Positions 42,803-51,361 of a stretch of DNA of 64,000 bases are shown piece by piece. A program made the position numbers and the translations under genes. The DNA lies in assembly GCF_003002095.1 (NCBI RefSeq), contig NZ_PVZC01000005.1, positions 310,001 through 374,000 of the forward strand, read 5' to 3'. Position 1 is the first letter of the stretch; every line of letters starts with the position of its first letter. Origin of the DNA: Allonocardiopsis opalescens. Its GTDB lineage: Bacteria > Actinomycetota > Actinomycetes > Streptosporangiales > Streptosporangiaceae. The notes below the pieces were generated by a model. The model made no database searches. It was not told the origin of the DNA and saw nothing but the letters and a program-made list of their open reading frames with translations.

Positions 42803-42918
42803 AGCGCCGGCGGTGGCCGGTCCCCCTGTTCCCCTCATCAGGTGGTCGGCGCCTCAGCGCCCTGGGGCGGGGCCCCGGCCGATGGGGGGAACGCGGAAGG
42901 GACGGACGGGCATCGGGC

Positions 42919-43410
42919 TCAGCGCCCGGTCGAGCCGTCGATCTGCTCGCGGAGGATGTCGGCGTGCCCGGCGTGGCGGCCGGTCTCCTCGATCAGGTGG
43001 ACGAGCGCCCAGCGGACGCTGGGGGCGGGGCGCCGCGAGCGCGGCCTCGGGAGCGGGGCGCCCAGGTCGGTGCACCCGTCCAGGACCTCGTTCGCCCGCT
43101 CGACCGCCGCCCGGTAGCGGGCGAGGACGTCGGCGACGCCGTCCGCCGGCGCCGCGTGGAAGGTCGCCTGCCAGTCGGCGACCTCCTCCCCGAGGAAGGT
43201 CGCGCGCTCGACGGCGGCCAAGTGGTTCAGCAGGCCGAGCAGGTTGGTGCCCGAGGGCACTCCGGCCGTGCGGACCTGCGGTTCGGGGGCGCCGTCGACC
43301 TTCGCGGCGATCGAGGCCCGGAGGTAGTCGAGGAATCCGCGCAGCACCTCGGCCTCGCCGCCGCCGGTCCGGGGCGGCGGGGTGTCCTTGCGGCGGGCGG
43401 CGGTGGGCAT
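42919..43410 (-). CDS. DinB/DUF664 family protein (mycothiol-dependent type)
   Basis: 163 aa four-helix bundle. Metal-binding His residues fit LLNHLAAVE (about 59-67) and RHAGHADILREQ (about 145-156), the H...HxxH triad of DinB-like mycothiol-dependent S-transferases. These enzymes couple mycothiol to electrophiles. Upstream gene in the same direction is the methyltransferase, ending 33 bp before the DinB start, so they may be co-transcribed. Confidence 0.88.
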   Translation of the reverse strand: MPTAARRKDTPPPRTGGGEAEVLRGFLDYLRASIAAKVDGAPEPQVRTAGVPSGTNLLGLLNHLAAVERATFLGEEVADWQATFHAAPADGVADVLARYRAAVERANEVLDGCTDLGAPLPRPRSRRPAPSVRWALVHLIEETGRHAGHADILREQIDGSTGR

Positions 43411-43443
43411 GGTGGTCTCCCTGGTCGGAAAGCGCGAGCCGGG

Positions 43444-44070
43444 TCAGGCGGTGCGGCGGATGAGCAGGACGTGGTCGGTGACCTCGGCGGTGCGCCCGTC
43501 CGGGCCGGTCGCGGTCCGGCGCGGCGCGTCGGCCCGCTCGACCGTCCAGGCCGCCGGGTCCAGGCCGATGCCGGCGGCGACCTCCCGCGGGCTCGGGAAC
43601 CGGGCGTCAGGATCCTGGTCCCACGACCACGGGGCGGTCGAGCCGTGGTCGACCACCAGCAGCAGCCCGCCGGGGCGCAGCGCGTGCCCGGCCGCGCGCA
43701 GGACGGCCGCCCGGTCCAGTTCGAAGGAGCTGTGCAGGTAGTGCGCGCTGACCAGGTCGAACCGGCCCGCCGGGAAGGATGTGTGCAGGTCGTGGCGCTC
43801 GGCGGTGATCTGCTCGCCCAGCCCGCGCGAGCGGGCGAGGCCGGCGAGCCGGTCGACCGCCACGGCCGAGATGTCCACGGCGGTGACCCGCCATCCCCGG
43901 CCAGCGAGCCACAGCGCGTCGCCGCCCTCACCGCAGCCCAGGTCCAGCACGCGGCCGGGCGGCAGGCCGGTGACGGTTTCGACGAGACGGGCGTTCGGCC
44001 GCGGGTCGGCGGCGGCCGGCCGGGCGGCGTAGAGACCGTTCCAGAACGTGTCCGCGTCGGTGCTGCTCAT
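43444..44070 (-). CDS. SAM-dependent class I methyltransferase
   Basis: 208 aa from the ATG at 44068-44070. Motif I VLDLGCGEGGDALWLAG, motif II acidic AVDIS, and ALRPGGLLLVVDHG (motif III). The overall pattern, including FWNGLYAARP at the start, resembles thiopurine/tellurite-type methyltransferases (TehB-like). Divergent from an XRE-cupin regulator whose operator lies in the shared promoter. Substrate unknown. Confidence 0.9.
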   Translation of the reverse strand: MSSTDADTFWNGLYAARPAAADPRPNARLVETVTGLPPGRVLDLGCGEGGDALWLAGRGWRVTAVDISAVAVDRLAGLARSRGLGEQITAERHDLHTSFPAGRFDLVSAHYLHSSFELDRAAVLRAAGHALRPGGLLLVVDHGSTAPWSWDQDPDARFPSPREVAAGIGLDPAAWTVERADAPRRTATGPDGRTAEVTDHVLLIRRTA

Positions 44071-44130
44071 CGGGGCTCCTTGTCGTCGGATGCGCTCAGT
44101 GTCACCGGAGCCGGCGCGATCTGGCACGAA

Positions 44131-44151
44131 ATCTTGCGGTTCTGGCAAGAT
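44131..44151. promoter_or_regulatory. Operator of the XRE-cupin/methyltransferase pair
   Basis: Perfect inverted repeat ATCTTGC-N7-GCAAGAT. CAAGAT (44146-44151) could itself be a -10 box, six bases before the GTG of the regulator, implying a leaderless transcript blocked by self-binding. Confidence 0.65.
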
Positions 44152-44157
44152 GGCCGC

Positions 44158-44748
44158 GTGGACCGCGAAACGGAGGACGTGCTCGACGTGGTCGGGCCGC
44201 GGCTGCGCGCGCTGCGGCGCGAGCGCGGTATCACCCTCGCCGCCCTCTCGGCGGCGACCGGGGTGTCGGAGAGCACCCTGTCCCGGCTGGAGAGCGGTCA
44301 GCGCCGGGCCACCCTGGAGCTGCTGCTCCCGCTGGCCCGCACCTACGGCGTCCCGCTGGACGACCTGGTCGGCGCCCCGCGCACCGGCGACCCCCGGATC
44401 CACCTCAAGCCGATCCGGCGCTACGGGATGGTCTTCATCCCGCTGTCCAGGCGGCCGGGCGGCACCCAGGCGTTCAAGATGATCATTCCGGCCCGGCCGG
44501 AACCGCTCCAACCCACCCCGCAGACCCACGAGGGCGCCGAATGGCTGTACGTGCTCAACGGCCGGCTGCGGCTCGTGCTCGGCGAGCGCGACCTGGTCCT
44601 GTCCCCCGGTGAGGCGGCCGAGTTCGACACCTCCCTGCCGCACTGGCTGGGCAGCGCCGACGGCGGCGCGGTCGAGCTGCTGATCCTGTTCGGCCTGCAG
44701 GGCGTGCGCTCGCACCTGCGCACCGGCCCGGGGTCCGCGCCCCGCTGA
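44158..44748 (+). CDS. XRE family regulator with cupin sensor domain
   Basis: 196 aa from the GTG at 44158. HTH at about 13-66 (VGPRLRALRRERGITLAALS, GVSESTLSRLESGQRR), then a cupin_2 domain with THEGAEWLYVLNGRLRLVLG and LSPGEAAEFDTSLPHW. The cupin senses a small ligand, as in PuuR-like regulators. Divergent from the methyltransferase gene, which it probably regulates through the inverted repeat at 44131-44151. Confidence 0.93.
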   Translation: MDRETEDVLDVVGPRLRALRRERGITLAALSAATGVSESTLSRLESGQRRATLELLLPLARTYGVPLDDLVGAPRTGDPRIHLKPIRRYGMVFIPLSRRPGGTQAFKMIIPARPEPLQPTPQTHEGAEWLYVLNGRLRLVLGERDLVLSPGEAAEFDTSLPHWLGSADGGAVELLILFGLQGVRSHLRTGPGSAPR

Positions 44749-44782
44749 CCGGCGCGGCCGCGCCCCGCCGGGACAGGCCGGA

Positions 44783-44809
44783 GCCCGGCGGTCGGGGCGA
44801 CCGCCGGGC
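44783..44809. terminator. Bidirectional terminator
   Basis: 12-bp perfect stem GCCCGGCGGTCG/CGACCGCCGGGC with a 3-nt loop between the convergent XRE-cupin and hydrolase genes. Confidence 0.8.
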
Positions 44810-44839
44810 CGGTGGGTCTCGGGCCGGGTGCCGGGCGGC

Positions 44840-45730
44840 TCAGCCGGCGGCGTGGGCGGTGATGCGCTCGATCGCCTCGACGGCGACCTCGGGCTCGTCG
44901 GTGTAGATGTAGTGCCCGCTGCCGTAGGCGATGCTCAGCTCGCTGCGGCTGGACACCTCGAGCCACCCGCGCTGGCCCGCGGTCCAGTCCTCCTCAAGGC
45001 CCGGTCCGTACTCGGGGACCTCGGCGAGGTACTGCTGCCCGTGCTGGATCACCTGCACCGGGATGTCGCCGGCGGAGCGGACCTCCCCGTCGGTGAACAC
45101 CAGCTGCTCGGGGTTCTCCCCCGCGAAGACCGCCAGCGTCTGGGCGCGCAGGTCGCCGGCCGGGCCGGTGGCGGACTCGGGGATCCTGTTGCCCAGGTCG
45201 GTGATCGCGGTCGGCGAGGTGGCGTCCAGCAGCACCAGGCCCCGCACCCGCTCGTCGTCGGGGGCGTACCTGGCGGCGATCAGCCCGCCCATGGAGTGCC
45301 CGGCCAGTACGACGGGCCCGTCCCCGGCGACGTGGTCGAGCACCCCGGCCAGCGTCACGCCGATCGCGTCGTAGTCCTGGGGGCCCTCGGGCTGGTCGCT
45401 GGCGCCCGCGCCGAGCCTGTCGTAGGCGCACACCCGCCGTTCGGCGCTCAGCGCCTGCTGAAGGGCGGCCATCGCGGTCAGGTCGTCGCCCCCGCCGTGC
45501 AGCAGCACGATCACCGGCTCGCCCTCGACCGCCGCACCGGAGCAGGCGACGTTCACCGAGCGCCCGTCCACGTCGATCACCTCGGTCTGGGGGGCCTCCG
45601 CGGAGGAGGCGGGCTCGACCATGGCCGAGGACGGGTTCGCCTGCCCGCCCGCCTCGGCGCATCCGACCAGCCCCGCGCCGACGGCCCAGCACAGTGCGGC
45701 CACAACGCTCACCCTGCTCGCGCGGTTCAT
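44840..45730 (-). CDS. Alpha/beta hydrolase lipoprotein
   Basis: 296 aa. Lipobox GLVGC near residue 24. Oxyanion HGGGDD, nucleophile elbow VVLAGHSMGGLIA, Asp in LVLLDATS and catalytic His in AYGSGHYIYTDEP, so the triad is complete. Surface-anchored esterase or lipase-like enzyme; substrate unknown. Alone, convergent with the XRE-cupin gene. Confidence 0.9.
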   Translation of the reverse strand: MNRASRVSVVAALCWAVGAGLVGCAEAGGQANPSSAMVEPASSAEAPQTEVIDVDGRSVNVACSGAAVEGEPVIVLLHGGGDDLTAMAALQQALSAERRVCAYDRLGAGASDQPEGPQDYDAIGVTLAGVLDHVAGDGPVVLAGHSMGGLIAARYAPDDERVRGLVLLDATSPTAITDLGNRIPESATGPAGDLRAQTLAVFAGENPEQLVFTDGEVRSAGDIPVQVIQHGQQYLAEVPEYGPGLEEDWTAGQRGWLEVSSRSELSIAYGSGHYIYTDEPEVAVEAIERITAHAAG

Positions 45731-46049
45731 GAACGACCTCCAAGAAGACGGAAGAAACGGGGAAGGTTCCGGGAGAGGCAGCGGCCGCGCGGCGCCGTGG
45801 TGGCGGCCGTTCCACCGGGCGCCCGACCGGAGCGCTGCATCTGCCGAGAACGCTACGGAGTCGGCCGCCTCCGCGTCGTCACCCCAGGACGTACACCCGC
45901 CCGTAGCTCCCACGGGGGACAGCCGCCTCGGGGCGAGGGCCGCCGGGCACCGTAAGCCCTGGTCAGATGCTGTTTCCGCTCCGGAGCCGACGGGCAGCGG
46001 CCGCACGACCGCGGACGGACGCGGTGACCCCGGACCACGAGGAGAGACC
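45731..46049. other. Intergenic region, 319 bp
   Basis: Divergent promoter region between the hydrolase and the Gly/Ala-rich protein. ACGAGGAGAG before 46050 is the ribosome site of the latter. No further structure noticed. Confidence 0.6.
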
Positions 46050-46967
46050 ATGACCGAGCGCGGCCAGGCGGAGCCCCGCGAGGCGCCGGCCGGCGCCGAG
46101 CAGCACGGGCGGGACGGCGCGGAGCCCGAGCACCCGGTCCGGCCGCGCGGCACGGCCGCCGAGCCGCCCGACGTGCTGCTGGACGTGCCCGAGCTGAAGG
46201 TCGACGAGATCACCCTGGACGTCGAGAACCTGCGGGCGCGGGTCTCCCTCCAGGCCGAGGTGCTCGACCTGCTCCGGCTGAACGTCGGCGCGGACGTGGA
46301 CCTCGGCAGGGTCGACCTGACCATCAAGGGCGTCGAGGCGCAGGCGCTGCTGAAGGTCCGCCTGGACAACGTGGCCGCCATCATCGAACGCGTGCTGCGG
46401 ACGATCGACACCAACCCGCAGATCCTGGAGCACGTCACCCGCGGCCTCGGCCCGGCCCTGCGCGACCTCGGCGCGGGCGGCGGACAGGCCGTCGGCGCGG
46501 TCGGCGAGGGCGCGGGCGGCGCCGTCGACCGCCTCGGCGGGGACGCCGGGCAGGCGGTGCGCGATGTCGGCCGCGGCGCCGGGGAGGCCGTGGGCGAGGC
46601 CGGCTCGGCGGTGGCGGGCCTGCCGGGCGGCGCGGAGCAGGCGGTGCGCGGCACCGGCGAGGGGGTCGGAGCGGCCGCGCGCCGGGCCGGCCCTGTCGTG
46701 GATCGGGCCACCGCCGCGGCCGGGGGCGGCGTGCCCGCCGACGACGGGCCCGGCCCGGCCGTGCGGGACAGCGGCTGGGCCGGCGCCGGGCACAGCGGCC
46801 CCGGGGACGACGGAGCCGGGCCGCACGGGCCCGGCCGCGCCGATGGCCCGCCGGCCGAGGGGGCGCGCAGGGTGATCCGCAAGGTCCGGGCCGGCGCCCG
46901 CCAACTGGGGCGCGAGGCCGGGGGCGCGGTGTCCCGGGCGGCGCGGGCCGCCCGCGAGGCGGACTGA
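46050..46967 (+). CDS. Unknown protein with amphipathic core and Gly/Ala repeat tail
   Basis: 305 aa from an ATG with GAGGAGAG upstream. Residues about 40-130 are hydrophobic/charged alternating (LDVPELKVDEITLDVENL, VSLQAEVLDLLRLNVGADVD, KGVEAQALLKVRLDNVAAI), the look of a beta-rich amphipathic domain, followed from about 140 by many short GxAVGxAGxxV-like repeats and a basic end (RVIRKVRAGARQLGREAGG). No signal or membrane helix. I do not know its function. Four bases separate it from the next small gene. Confidence 0.75.
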   Translation: MTERGQAEPREAPAGAEQHGRDGAEPEHPVRPRGTAAEPPDVLLDVPELKVDEITLDVENLRARVSLQAEVLDLLRLNVGADVDLGRVDLTIKGVEAQALLKVRLDNVAAIIERVLRTIDTNPQILEHVTRGLGPALRDLGAGGGQAVGAVGEGAGGAVDRLGGDAGQAVRDVGRGAGEAVGEAGSAVAGLPGGAEQAVRGTGEGVGAAARRAGPVVDRATAAAGGGVPADDGPGPAVRDSGWAGAGHSGPGDDGAGPHGPGRADGPPAEGARRVIRKVRAGARQLGREAGGAVSRAARAAREAD

Positions 46968-46971
46968 GGCC

Positions 46972-47253
46972 ATGTCGCGACCACGGCGGCCGCGCCGGGG
47001 CGACGTGGAGTTCACCGCCACGGTCCGGGCGGCCGAGATCACCTTCCACACCCGGCCGGAGACCTCGGTGGACTTCCCGGGCGAGGGCGGCCGCGAGTCC
47101 GCCTCCGGCGCCGACTGCACGAACCTGCCGGCACCGGTCGCCCCCGGGACCACCTACCGGGACGTCGAGGTCGATTACCGCCTGGCCTCCCGGCTCACCG
47201 GCGAGGACGAGCCCGAGGACTCCGAGGCGCCCCCGGACGACGGGCCGCCCTGA
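46972..47253 (+). CDS. Small hypothetical protein
   Basis: 93 aa, starting 4 bp after the previous stop and so in its operon. Basic start (MSRPRRPRRGDVEF), acidic end (EDEPEDSEAPPDDGPP); FTATVRAAEITFHTRPET suggests a short beta-rich module. No recognised family; probably works with the preceding protein. Confidence 0.6.
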   Translation: MSRPRRPRRGDVEFTATVRAAEITFHTRPETSVDFPGEGGRESASGADCTNLPAPVAPGTTYRDVEVDYRLASRLTGEDEPEDSEAPPDDGPP

Positions 47254-47381
47254 CCGCTCCGGACCGCCCTCACCGCAGGCCGCCGCCATCGCGGCCGGCC
47301 CCGCACGTCCCGCCATGCCGCAACAGCAGACCCGCTACCGGCCGGAACGAACCGACTGGCGTCAAGCTGCGCCACACGAAC

Positions 47382-47411
47382 TTGACATGACGTCATTCGT
47401 GACGTCATAGT
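47382..47411 (+). promoter_or_regulatory. Promoter and palindromic operator of HicB-like operon
   Basis: TTGACA (47382-47387) is a good -35 box; arms ATGACGTCA (47387-47395) and TGACGTCAT (47400-47408) form a perfect inverted repeat with a 4-bp centre covering the spacer and -10. Ideal for repression by the RHH protein encoded next, whose ATG is at 47418. Confidence 0.75.
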
Positions 47412-47417
47412 GGAGCC

Positions 47418-47957
47418 ATGGATCTGACGCCGTATGTCGACAAGCTCCACCGCCAGCTCGTGGCCGCGGCCGAAGCAGGCAGCGAGGAGACTCGGGCGAC
47501 CGCAGAGCACCTGGCGGCCTCCCTGGACTCGGCCGCGCGGCTGGCCGTGATGGACGCGCTGTCCGACGCCGCCGACGAGATCACCCGCGATTTCGCCCCC
47601 GGCTCGGTCGAGGTCCGCCTCCGCGGGCGTCACACTGACTTCATCGTGACACCACCCCCGGTCTTCGGATCCTTCGACGAGACCGGCGACGACGGTCCCG
47701 CCGGGACCCCGGGCCGACCCGGCGACATCGCGCCCGAGTACCAGCCGGAGGCCGACGACGGCGGCACCGCACGGGTCACCCTGCGCCTGCCCGACCACCT
47801 CAAGCCGCGCGTCGAGGACGCCGCGCGCCGCGAAGGGCTGTCGGTCAACGCCTGGCTGGTGCGCGCCGTGACCGCCACGCTCGACACCGGCGCCCGCCGC
47901 GCCGACCGGGGCACCGGCCGCCAGATCGGGCGCGGCCACACCGGCTGGGTCCGCTGA
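47418..47957 (+). CDS. HicB-like RHH regulator
   Basis: 179 aa. The C-terminal 60 residues carry a ribbon-helix-helix (TARVTLRLPDHLKPRVEDAA, GLSVNAWLVRAVTATLD) of the HicB/Arc type. The N-terminal half is helical and acidic, without the HicB RNase-like fold being clear. No HicA toxin is adjacent; instead it heads a DUF4097-ABC exporter operon, an arrangement common in actinomycetes. Likely autorepressor through the palindrome upstream. Confidence 0.85.
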   Translation: MDLTPYVDKLHRQLVAAAEAGSEETRATAEHLAASLDSAARLAVMDALSDAADEITRDFAPGSVEVRLRGRHTDFIVTPPPVFGSFDETGDDGPAGTPGRPGDIAPEYQPEADDGGTARVTLRLPDHLKPRVEDAARREGLSVNAWLVRAVTATLDTGARRADRGTGRQIGRGHTGWVR

Positions 47958-48035
47958 CCCCGCGCTCCCGCCCGCCACCACCAGAACGTCTCCCACCCGC
48001 GGAGACGCCCCGAGCACCCGGACCAGGAGACACCC

Positions 48036-48827
48036 ATGCCCGCCTTCGACACGCCAGAGCCGATCGACCTCGAAATCGACCTGGTGTTCGGCGCCATCCA
48101 GATCAACGCCGTGGACCGCGCCGACACCACCGTCGAGATCCATCCGCGCGACGCCGCCAAGGACGCCGACGTGCGGGCCGCCGAACTGATCCAGGCCGAG
48201 TACGCCGACGGCCGGCTGGTGGTCAAGGACACCGGCACCGGCCTGGGCCGGCTGCTGCGCAAGGGCGTGGCCGACGTCACCGTCGACCTGCCCAGCGGCT
48301 CCCGGGTCCACGCCGCGGTACGGGACGCCAACATCCGCTGCCAGGGCTCCTTCGGCGCCGCCGCGATCACCGCGACCGGCGGCAATATCGCACTCGACCG
48401 GGCGGTGGGCGGCACCGAACTCACCTCGGCCCACGGCTGGATCCGCGCCCAGGAGATCGACGGCGGCGCCACGGTCACCACGTCCATCGGCGCCATCACC
48501 CTCGGCACAGTGACCGGCCGGCTGAGGGCGAAGTCCGCGCACGGCGCCATCGCCGCCGAGCGGCTGCTGGACGGCGCCCACATCAGGACCGCCCACGGCA
48601 ACGTCCGCATCGGCGAGGTGGTCCGCGGCCGCATGGAGCTGGAGACCTCCTACGGCGAAGTGGAGGTCGGCGTCCGCGAGGGCACCGCGGCCTGGCTGGA
48701 CGCCGGATCCAAGCACGGCAGGCTGACCAGCTCGCTGGAGGCGGCCGAGGACCCGGGCTCCGCCGAGGAGACCGTCGAGATCTACGCGCGCAGCGTCTAC
48801 GGCGACATCGTGATCCGCCGCGCCTGA
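48036..48827 (+). CDS. DUF4097 beta-helix protein
   Basis: 263 aa. Repeated short beta-strands with the pattern of the DUF4097/adhesin-like right-handed beta-helix (SGSRVHAAVRDANIRCQGSF, GGTELTSAHGWIRAQEI, SAHGAIAAERLLDGAHI, TSYGEVEVGV). No signal peptide, so cytoplasmic. Role unknown; consistently linked to HicB-like regulators and DrrAB exporters. 78 bp after the HicB-like gene in the same operon. Confidence 0.92.
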   Translation: MPAFDTPEPIDLEIDLVFGAIQINAVDRADTTVEIHPRDAAKDADVRAAELIQAEYADGRLVVKDTGTGLGRLLRKGVADVTVDLPSGSRVHAAVRDANIRCQGSFGAAAITATGGNIALDRAVGGTELTSAHGWIRAQEIDGGATVTTSIGAITLGTVTGRLRAKSAHGAIAAERLLDGAHIRTAHGNVRIGEVVRGRMELETSYGEVEVGVREGTAAWLDAGSKHGRLTSSLEAAEDPGSAEETVEIYARSVYGDIVIRRA

Positions 48828-48901
48828 GCCCGCCCGGCGCGCACCCCCGACCCACCCTCTCGCGGCGACCCGGCCGCGCCAACGAGAACCGAGGCACAGT
48901 C

Positions 48902-49861
48902 ATGACCCCACCCGAGCCCCAGGCGGCCATCGCGGCCACCGGGCTGCGCAAGTCATTCGGCACGCACGTCGTGCTGGACGGCATCGACCTGGACATCCCG
49001 GCGGGCACCGTCTTCTCGCTGCTGGGCCCCAACGGCGCCGGCAAGACGACCATGGTGAAGATCCTGTCCACCCTGATCCGCGCCGACAGCGGCCAGGCGA
49101 GGATCTTCGGCCGCGACCTGGACCGGGAACCCGACCGGGTGCGCGCCGCCATCGGCGTCACCGGCCAGTACTCGGCGGTGGACGGCCTCCTCACCGGCGC
49201 GGAGAACCTGATGCTGATGGGGCGTCTGCACGGTCTGGGCCGCGGCCGCGCCCGGCGGCGCAGCACCGAGCTGCTGGAGCGCTTCGACCTGGCCGACGCC
49301 GCGTCGAAGCCCGCCTCCACCTACTCGGGCGGCATGCGGCGCCGGCTCGACCTGGCGATGACCCTGGTCGGCGGCCCGCGCCTGATCTTCCTCGACGAGC
49401 CCACCACCGGACTGGACCCCCGCAGCCGCCGCGGCATGTGGGAGATCGTCCGCGAGCTGGTCTCCGAGGGCGTGACGGTCTTCCTCACCACCCAGTACCT
49501 GGAGGAGGCCGACCAGCTCGCCGACCGCATCGCGGTCCTCGACCGCGGCAGGCTCATCGCCGAGGGCACCCCGAACGAGCTGAAGCGGCTCATCCCCGGC
49601 GGCCACATCCGGCTGCACTTCGCCCAGGCCGACGCCCTGGACTCGGCGGAGCGCGCCCTCGGCGGCTCGCGCGACGACGAAGCGCTGGTGCTCCAGGTCC
49701 CCAGCGACGGCGGGCTCGCGTCGCTGCGCGCCCTCCTCGACCGCATCGACGGCGCGTCGCTCAAGGTCGAGGAGCTGTCGGTGCACACCCCCGACCTCGA
49801 CGACGTCTACCTCTCCCTCACCGGCCGGTCCGGCACCGAGCAGAAAGCAGCCGCACGATGA
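48902..49861 (+). CDS. ABC transporter ATPase, DrrA-like
   Basis: 319 aa. Walker A GPNGAGKTT, signature YSGGMRRRL, Walker B IFLDEPTTGLDP, switch His replaced: the H-loop reads TTQYLEE, with Gln as in the DrrA daunorubicin-resistance group. C-terminal regulatory domain about 230-319. Partner of the permease at 49858. The pair probably exports a hydrophobic antibiotic-like compound. Confidence 0.94.
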   Translation: MTPPEPQAAIAATGLRKSFGTHVVLDGIDLDIPAGTVFSLLGPNGAGKTTMVKILSTLIRADSGQARIFGRDLDREPDRVRAAIGVTGQYSAVDGLLTGAENLMLMGRLHGLGRGRARRRSTELLERFDLADAASKPASTYSGGMRRRLDLAMTLVGGPRLIFLDEPTTGLDPRSRRGMWEIVRELVSEGVTVFLTTQYLEEADQLADRIAVLDRGRLIAEGTPNELKRLIPGGHIRLHFAQADALDSAERALGGSRDDEALVLQVPSDGGLASLRALLDRIDGASLKVEELSVHTPDLDDVYLSLTGRSGTEQKAAAR

Positions 49862-50670
49862 CCACGCTCACCCGCGCCGCCCGCGACTCCGGCACGATGC
49901 TGGGCCGCCAGCTGCGGCACATGCTGCGCTACCCCTCCATGACGCTGATGCTCGTCGGCATGCCGATCATCCTCCTGCTGCTGTTCGTCTACGTCTTCGG
50001 CGGCGCCATGGGGGCCGGGCCGGGCACCATGGGCGCCGGGCCGGGCACCGCGTCCGGCTCCCGCACCGAGTACCTGCACTACGTCATCCCCGGCATCGTG
50101 CTGATGACCGTCGCCTCCGCGGCCCAGGGCACCGCCATCTCGGTGGCCATGGACATGACCGAGGGGATCGTCGCGCGCTTCCGCACCATGGACATCGCCC
50201 GCGTCTCGGTGCTGACCGGCCATGTCGTCGGGGCGCTCATCCAGTCGATGCTCAGCGTCGCGCTGGTCCTCTTGGTGGCGGTGCTGATCGGCTTCCGGCC
50301 CACCGCCACCCTGGGCGAGTGGCTGGCCGCCGCCGGCCTGCTGCTGCTGGTCTCCTTCGCCCTCACCTGGCTGTCGGTGGCCCTCGGCCTGGTCGCCGAC
50401 ACGGTCGAGACCGCGAGCAACACCCCGATGGGGCTGATGCTGCTGCCCTTCCTGAGCAGCGGATTCGTGCCCACCGACACCCTGCCGGTCGTACTGCGCT
50501 GGTTCGCCGAGTACCAGCCCTTCACCCCCATCATCGAGACCCTGCGCGGACTGCTGCTGGGAACCGAGATCGGCGGCAACGGAGTGCTCGCGGTCGCCTG
50601 GTGCGCCGGCATCAGCCTGGCCGCCTACCTCTGGGCGAAGCGGCTCTACAACCGCGACCCCGCGCGCTAG
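49858..50670 (+). CDS. ABC-2 type permease, DrrB-like
   Basis: 270 aa, ATGA overlap with the ATPase stop. Six membrane helices in the ABC-2 pattern; MLRYPSMTLMLVGMPIILLL, DMTEGIVARFRTMDIAR and FLSSGFVPTDTLP are typical DrrB markers. Last gene of the HicB-DUF4097-DrrAB operon, followed by a strong hairpin. Confidence 0.94.
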   Translation: MTTLTRAARDSGTMLGRQLRHMLRYPSMTLMLVGMPIILLLLFVYVFGGAMGAGPGTMGAGPGTASGSRTEYLHYVIPGIVLMTVASAAQGTAISVAMDMTEGIVARFRTMDIARVSVLTGHVVGALIQSMLSVALVLLVAVLIGFRPTATLGEWLAAAGLLLLVSFALTWLSVALGLVADTVETASNTPMGLMLLPFLSSGFVPTDTLPVVLRWFAEYQPFTPIIETLRGLLLGTEIGGNGVLAVAWCAGISLAAYLWAKRLYNRDPAR

Positions 50671-50687
50671 CCGGCCCCGCGGCGGCA

Positions 50688-50722
50688 GCCGTACGCCCCG
50701 GCGCACCGCCGGGGCGTACGGC
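50688..50722. terminator. Terminator after the DrrAB-like operon
   Basis: 15-bp perfect stem GCCGTACGCCCCGGC/GCCGGGGCGTACGGC, 5-nt loop, 18 bp past the permease stop. Confidence 0.85.
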
Positions 50723-50795
50723 CGTGTCCGGCGCCCGGGCCCACCGCACCCGGCCGCGGGCTCAGCCGTCCGCCCGCGCCGAGGGCACGGCTCCG

Positions 50796-51208
50796 TCATG
50801 GGAGCGCCCGTCCGCGGGCTCGGCGCGCCGTTCCGCCTCGGCCCCGGCCGGTGGCGGCCCAGCTGGCGAGGAGCGGGAACTTCTCGGCGGAGTCGGTGCC
50901 GGGCGGGGCGCTGTAGGTGACGATCTGCAGGCCGGCCTCACCAGGCATCTCGAAGACGTCGAAGGCGACCTCGATGACGCCCACCTCCGGGTGGCGGAAG
51001 CACTTCACGCCGCTGCGGTGCTCGTGCACGTCGTGTCCGGCCCAGTCGGCGCGGAAGCGCCGGCTGCGGGTGGACAGCTCACCGATCAGCGCGGTCAGCT
51101 CCCTGTTCAGCGGGTCGCGCCCGGCCTCCAGGCGCATCATCGCCGCCACCGTGCGGCGGGCCTGGGGCCAGTCGACGTAGTAGTCCTCGGCGCGCGGGTC
51201 GAGGTGTT
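50796..51208 (-). pseudogene. XRE/MmyB regulator, C-terminal fragment
   Basis: Open frame from about [18 protein letters not shown] to the stop at 50796. It matches the ligand-domain half of the complete regulators at 4685 and 18417 (LTALIGELSTRSRRFRADWA versus LFELIGELSTRSELFRRRWA; then FRHPEVGVIEVAFDVFEM). The HTH and about 180 N-terminal residues are missing; the frame runs straight into a dehydrogenase fragment near 51207. Confidence 0.8.
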
Positions 51209-51355
51209 CACGATCAGGTCGAAGCGGCCGGCCAGCTCCTTGAAGGTCGCCGGATCGGCGGTCGCGTAGTAGTGGTCGGCCCCCAGGCGCAGGCCGTCGT
51301 CCTTCTTGCGCAGGCTCTGCGAGAGCACGGTGACCTCGGCGCCGAGGGACCGGCC
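51207..51355 (-). pseudogene. CAD/YahK-type alcohol dehydrogenase, internal fragment
   Basis: About 50 codons reading [40 protein letters not shown] and FDLIVNT, a typical NADP-binding core of cinnamyl-alcohol/YahK-type zinc dehydrogenases. Both ends are gone: the right end abuts another fragment on the opposite strand and the left end breaks inside FDLIVNT into the XRE fragment, in a different frame. Confidence 0.8.
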
Positions 51356-51361
51356 GCCCGG

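Noticed and set aside
41671-44748. A 1025-codon plus-strand frame ending in the XRE-cupin gene
   Set aside because: Only the last 196 codons have family motifs; the rest overlaps the MerR gene out of frame and the DinB and methyltransferase genes antisense.
47418-47957. Complete HicAB toxin-antitoxin system
   Set aside because: No HicA-sized frame with its conserved His/Gly motif lies next to the HicB-like gene; the following gene is DUF4097.
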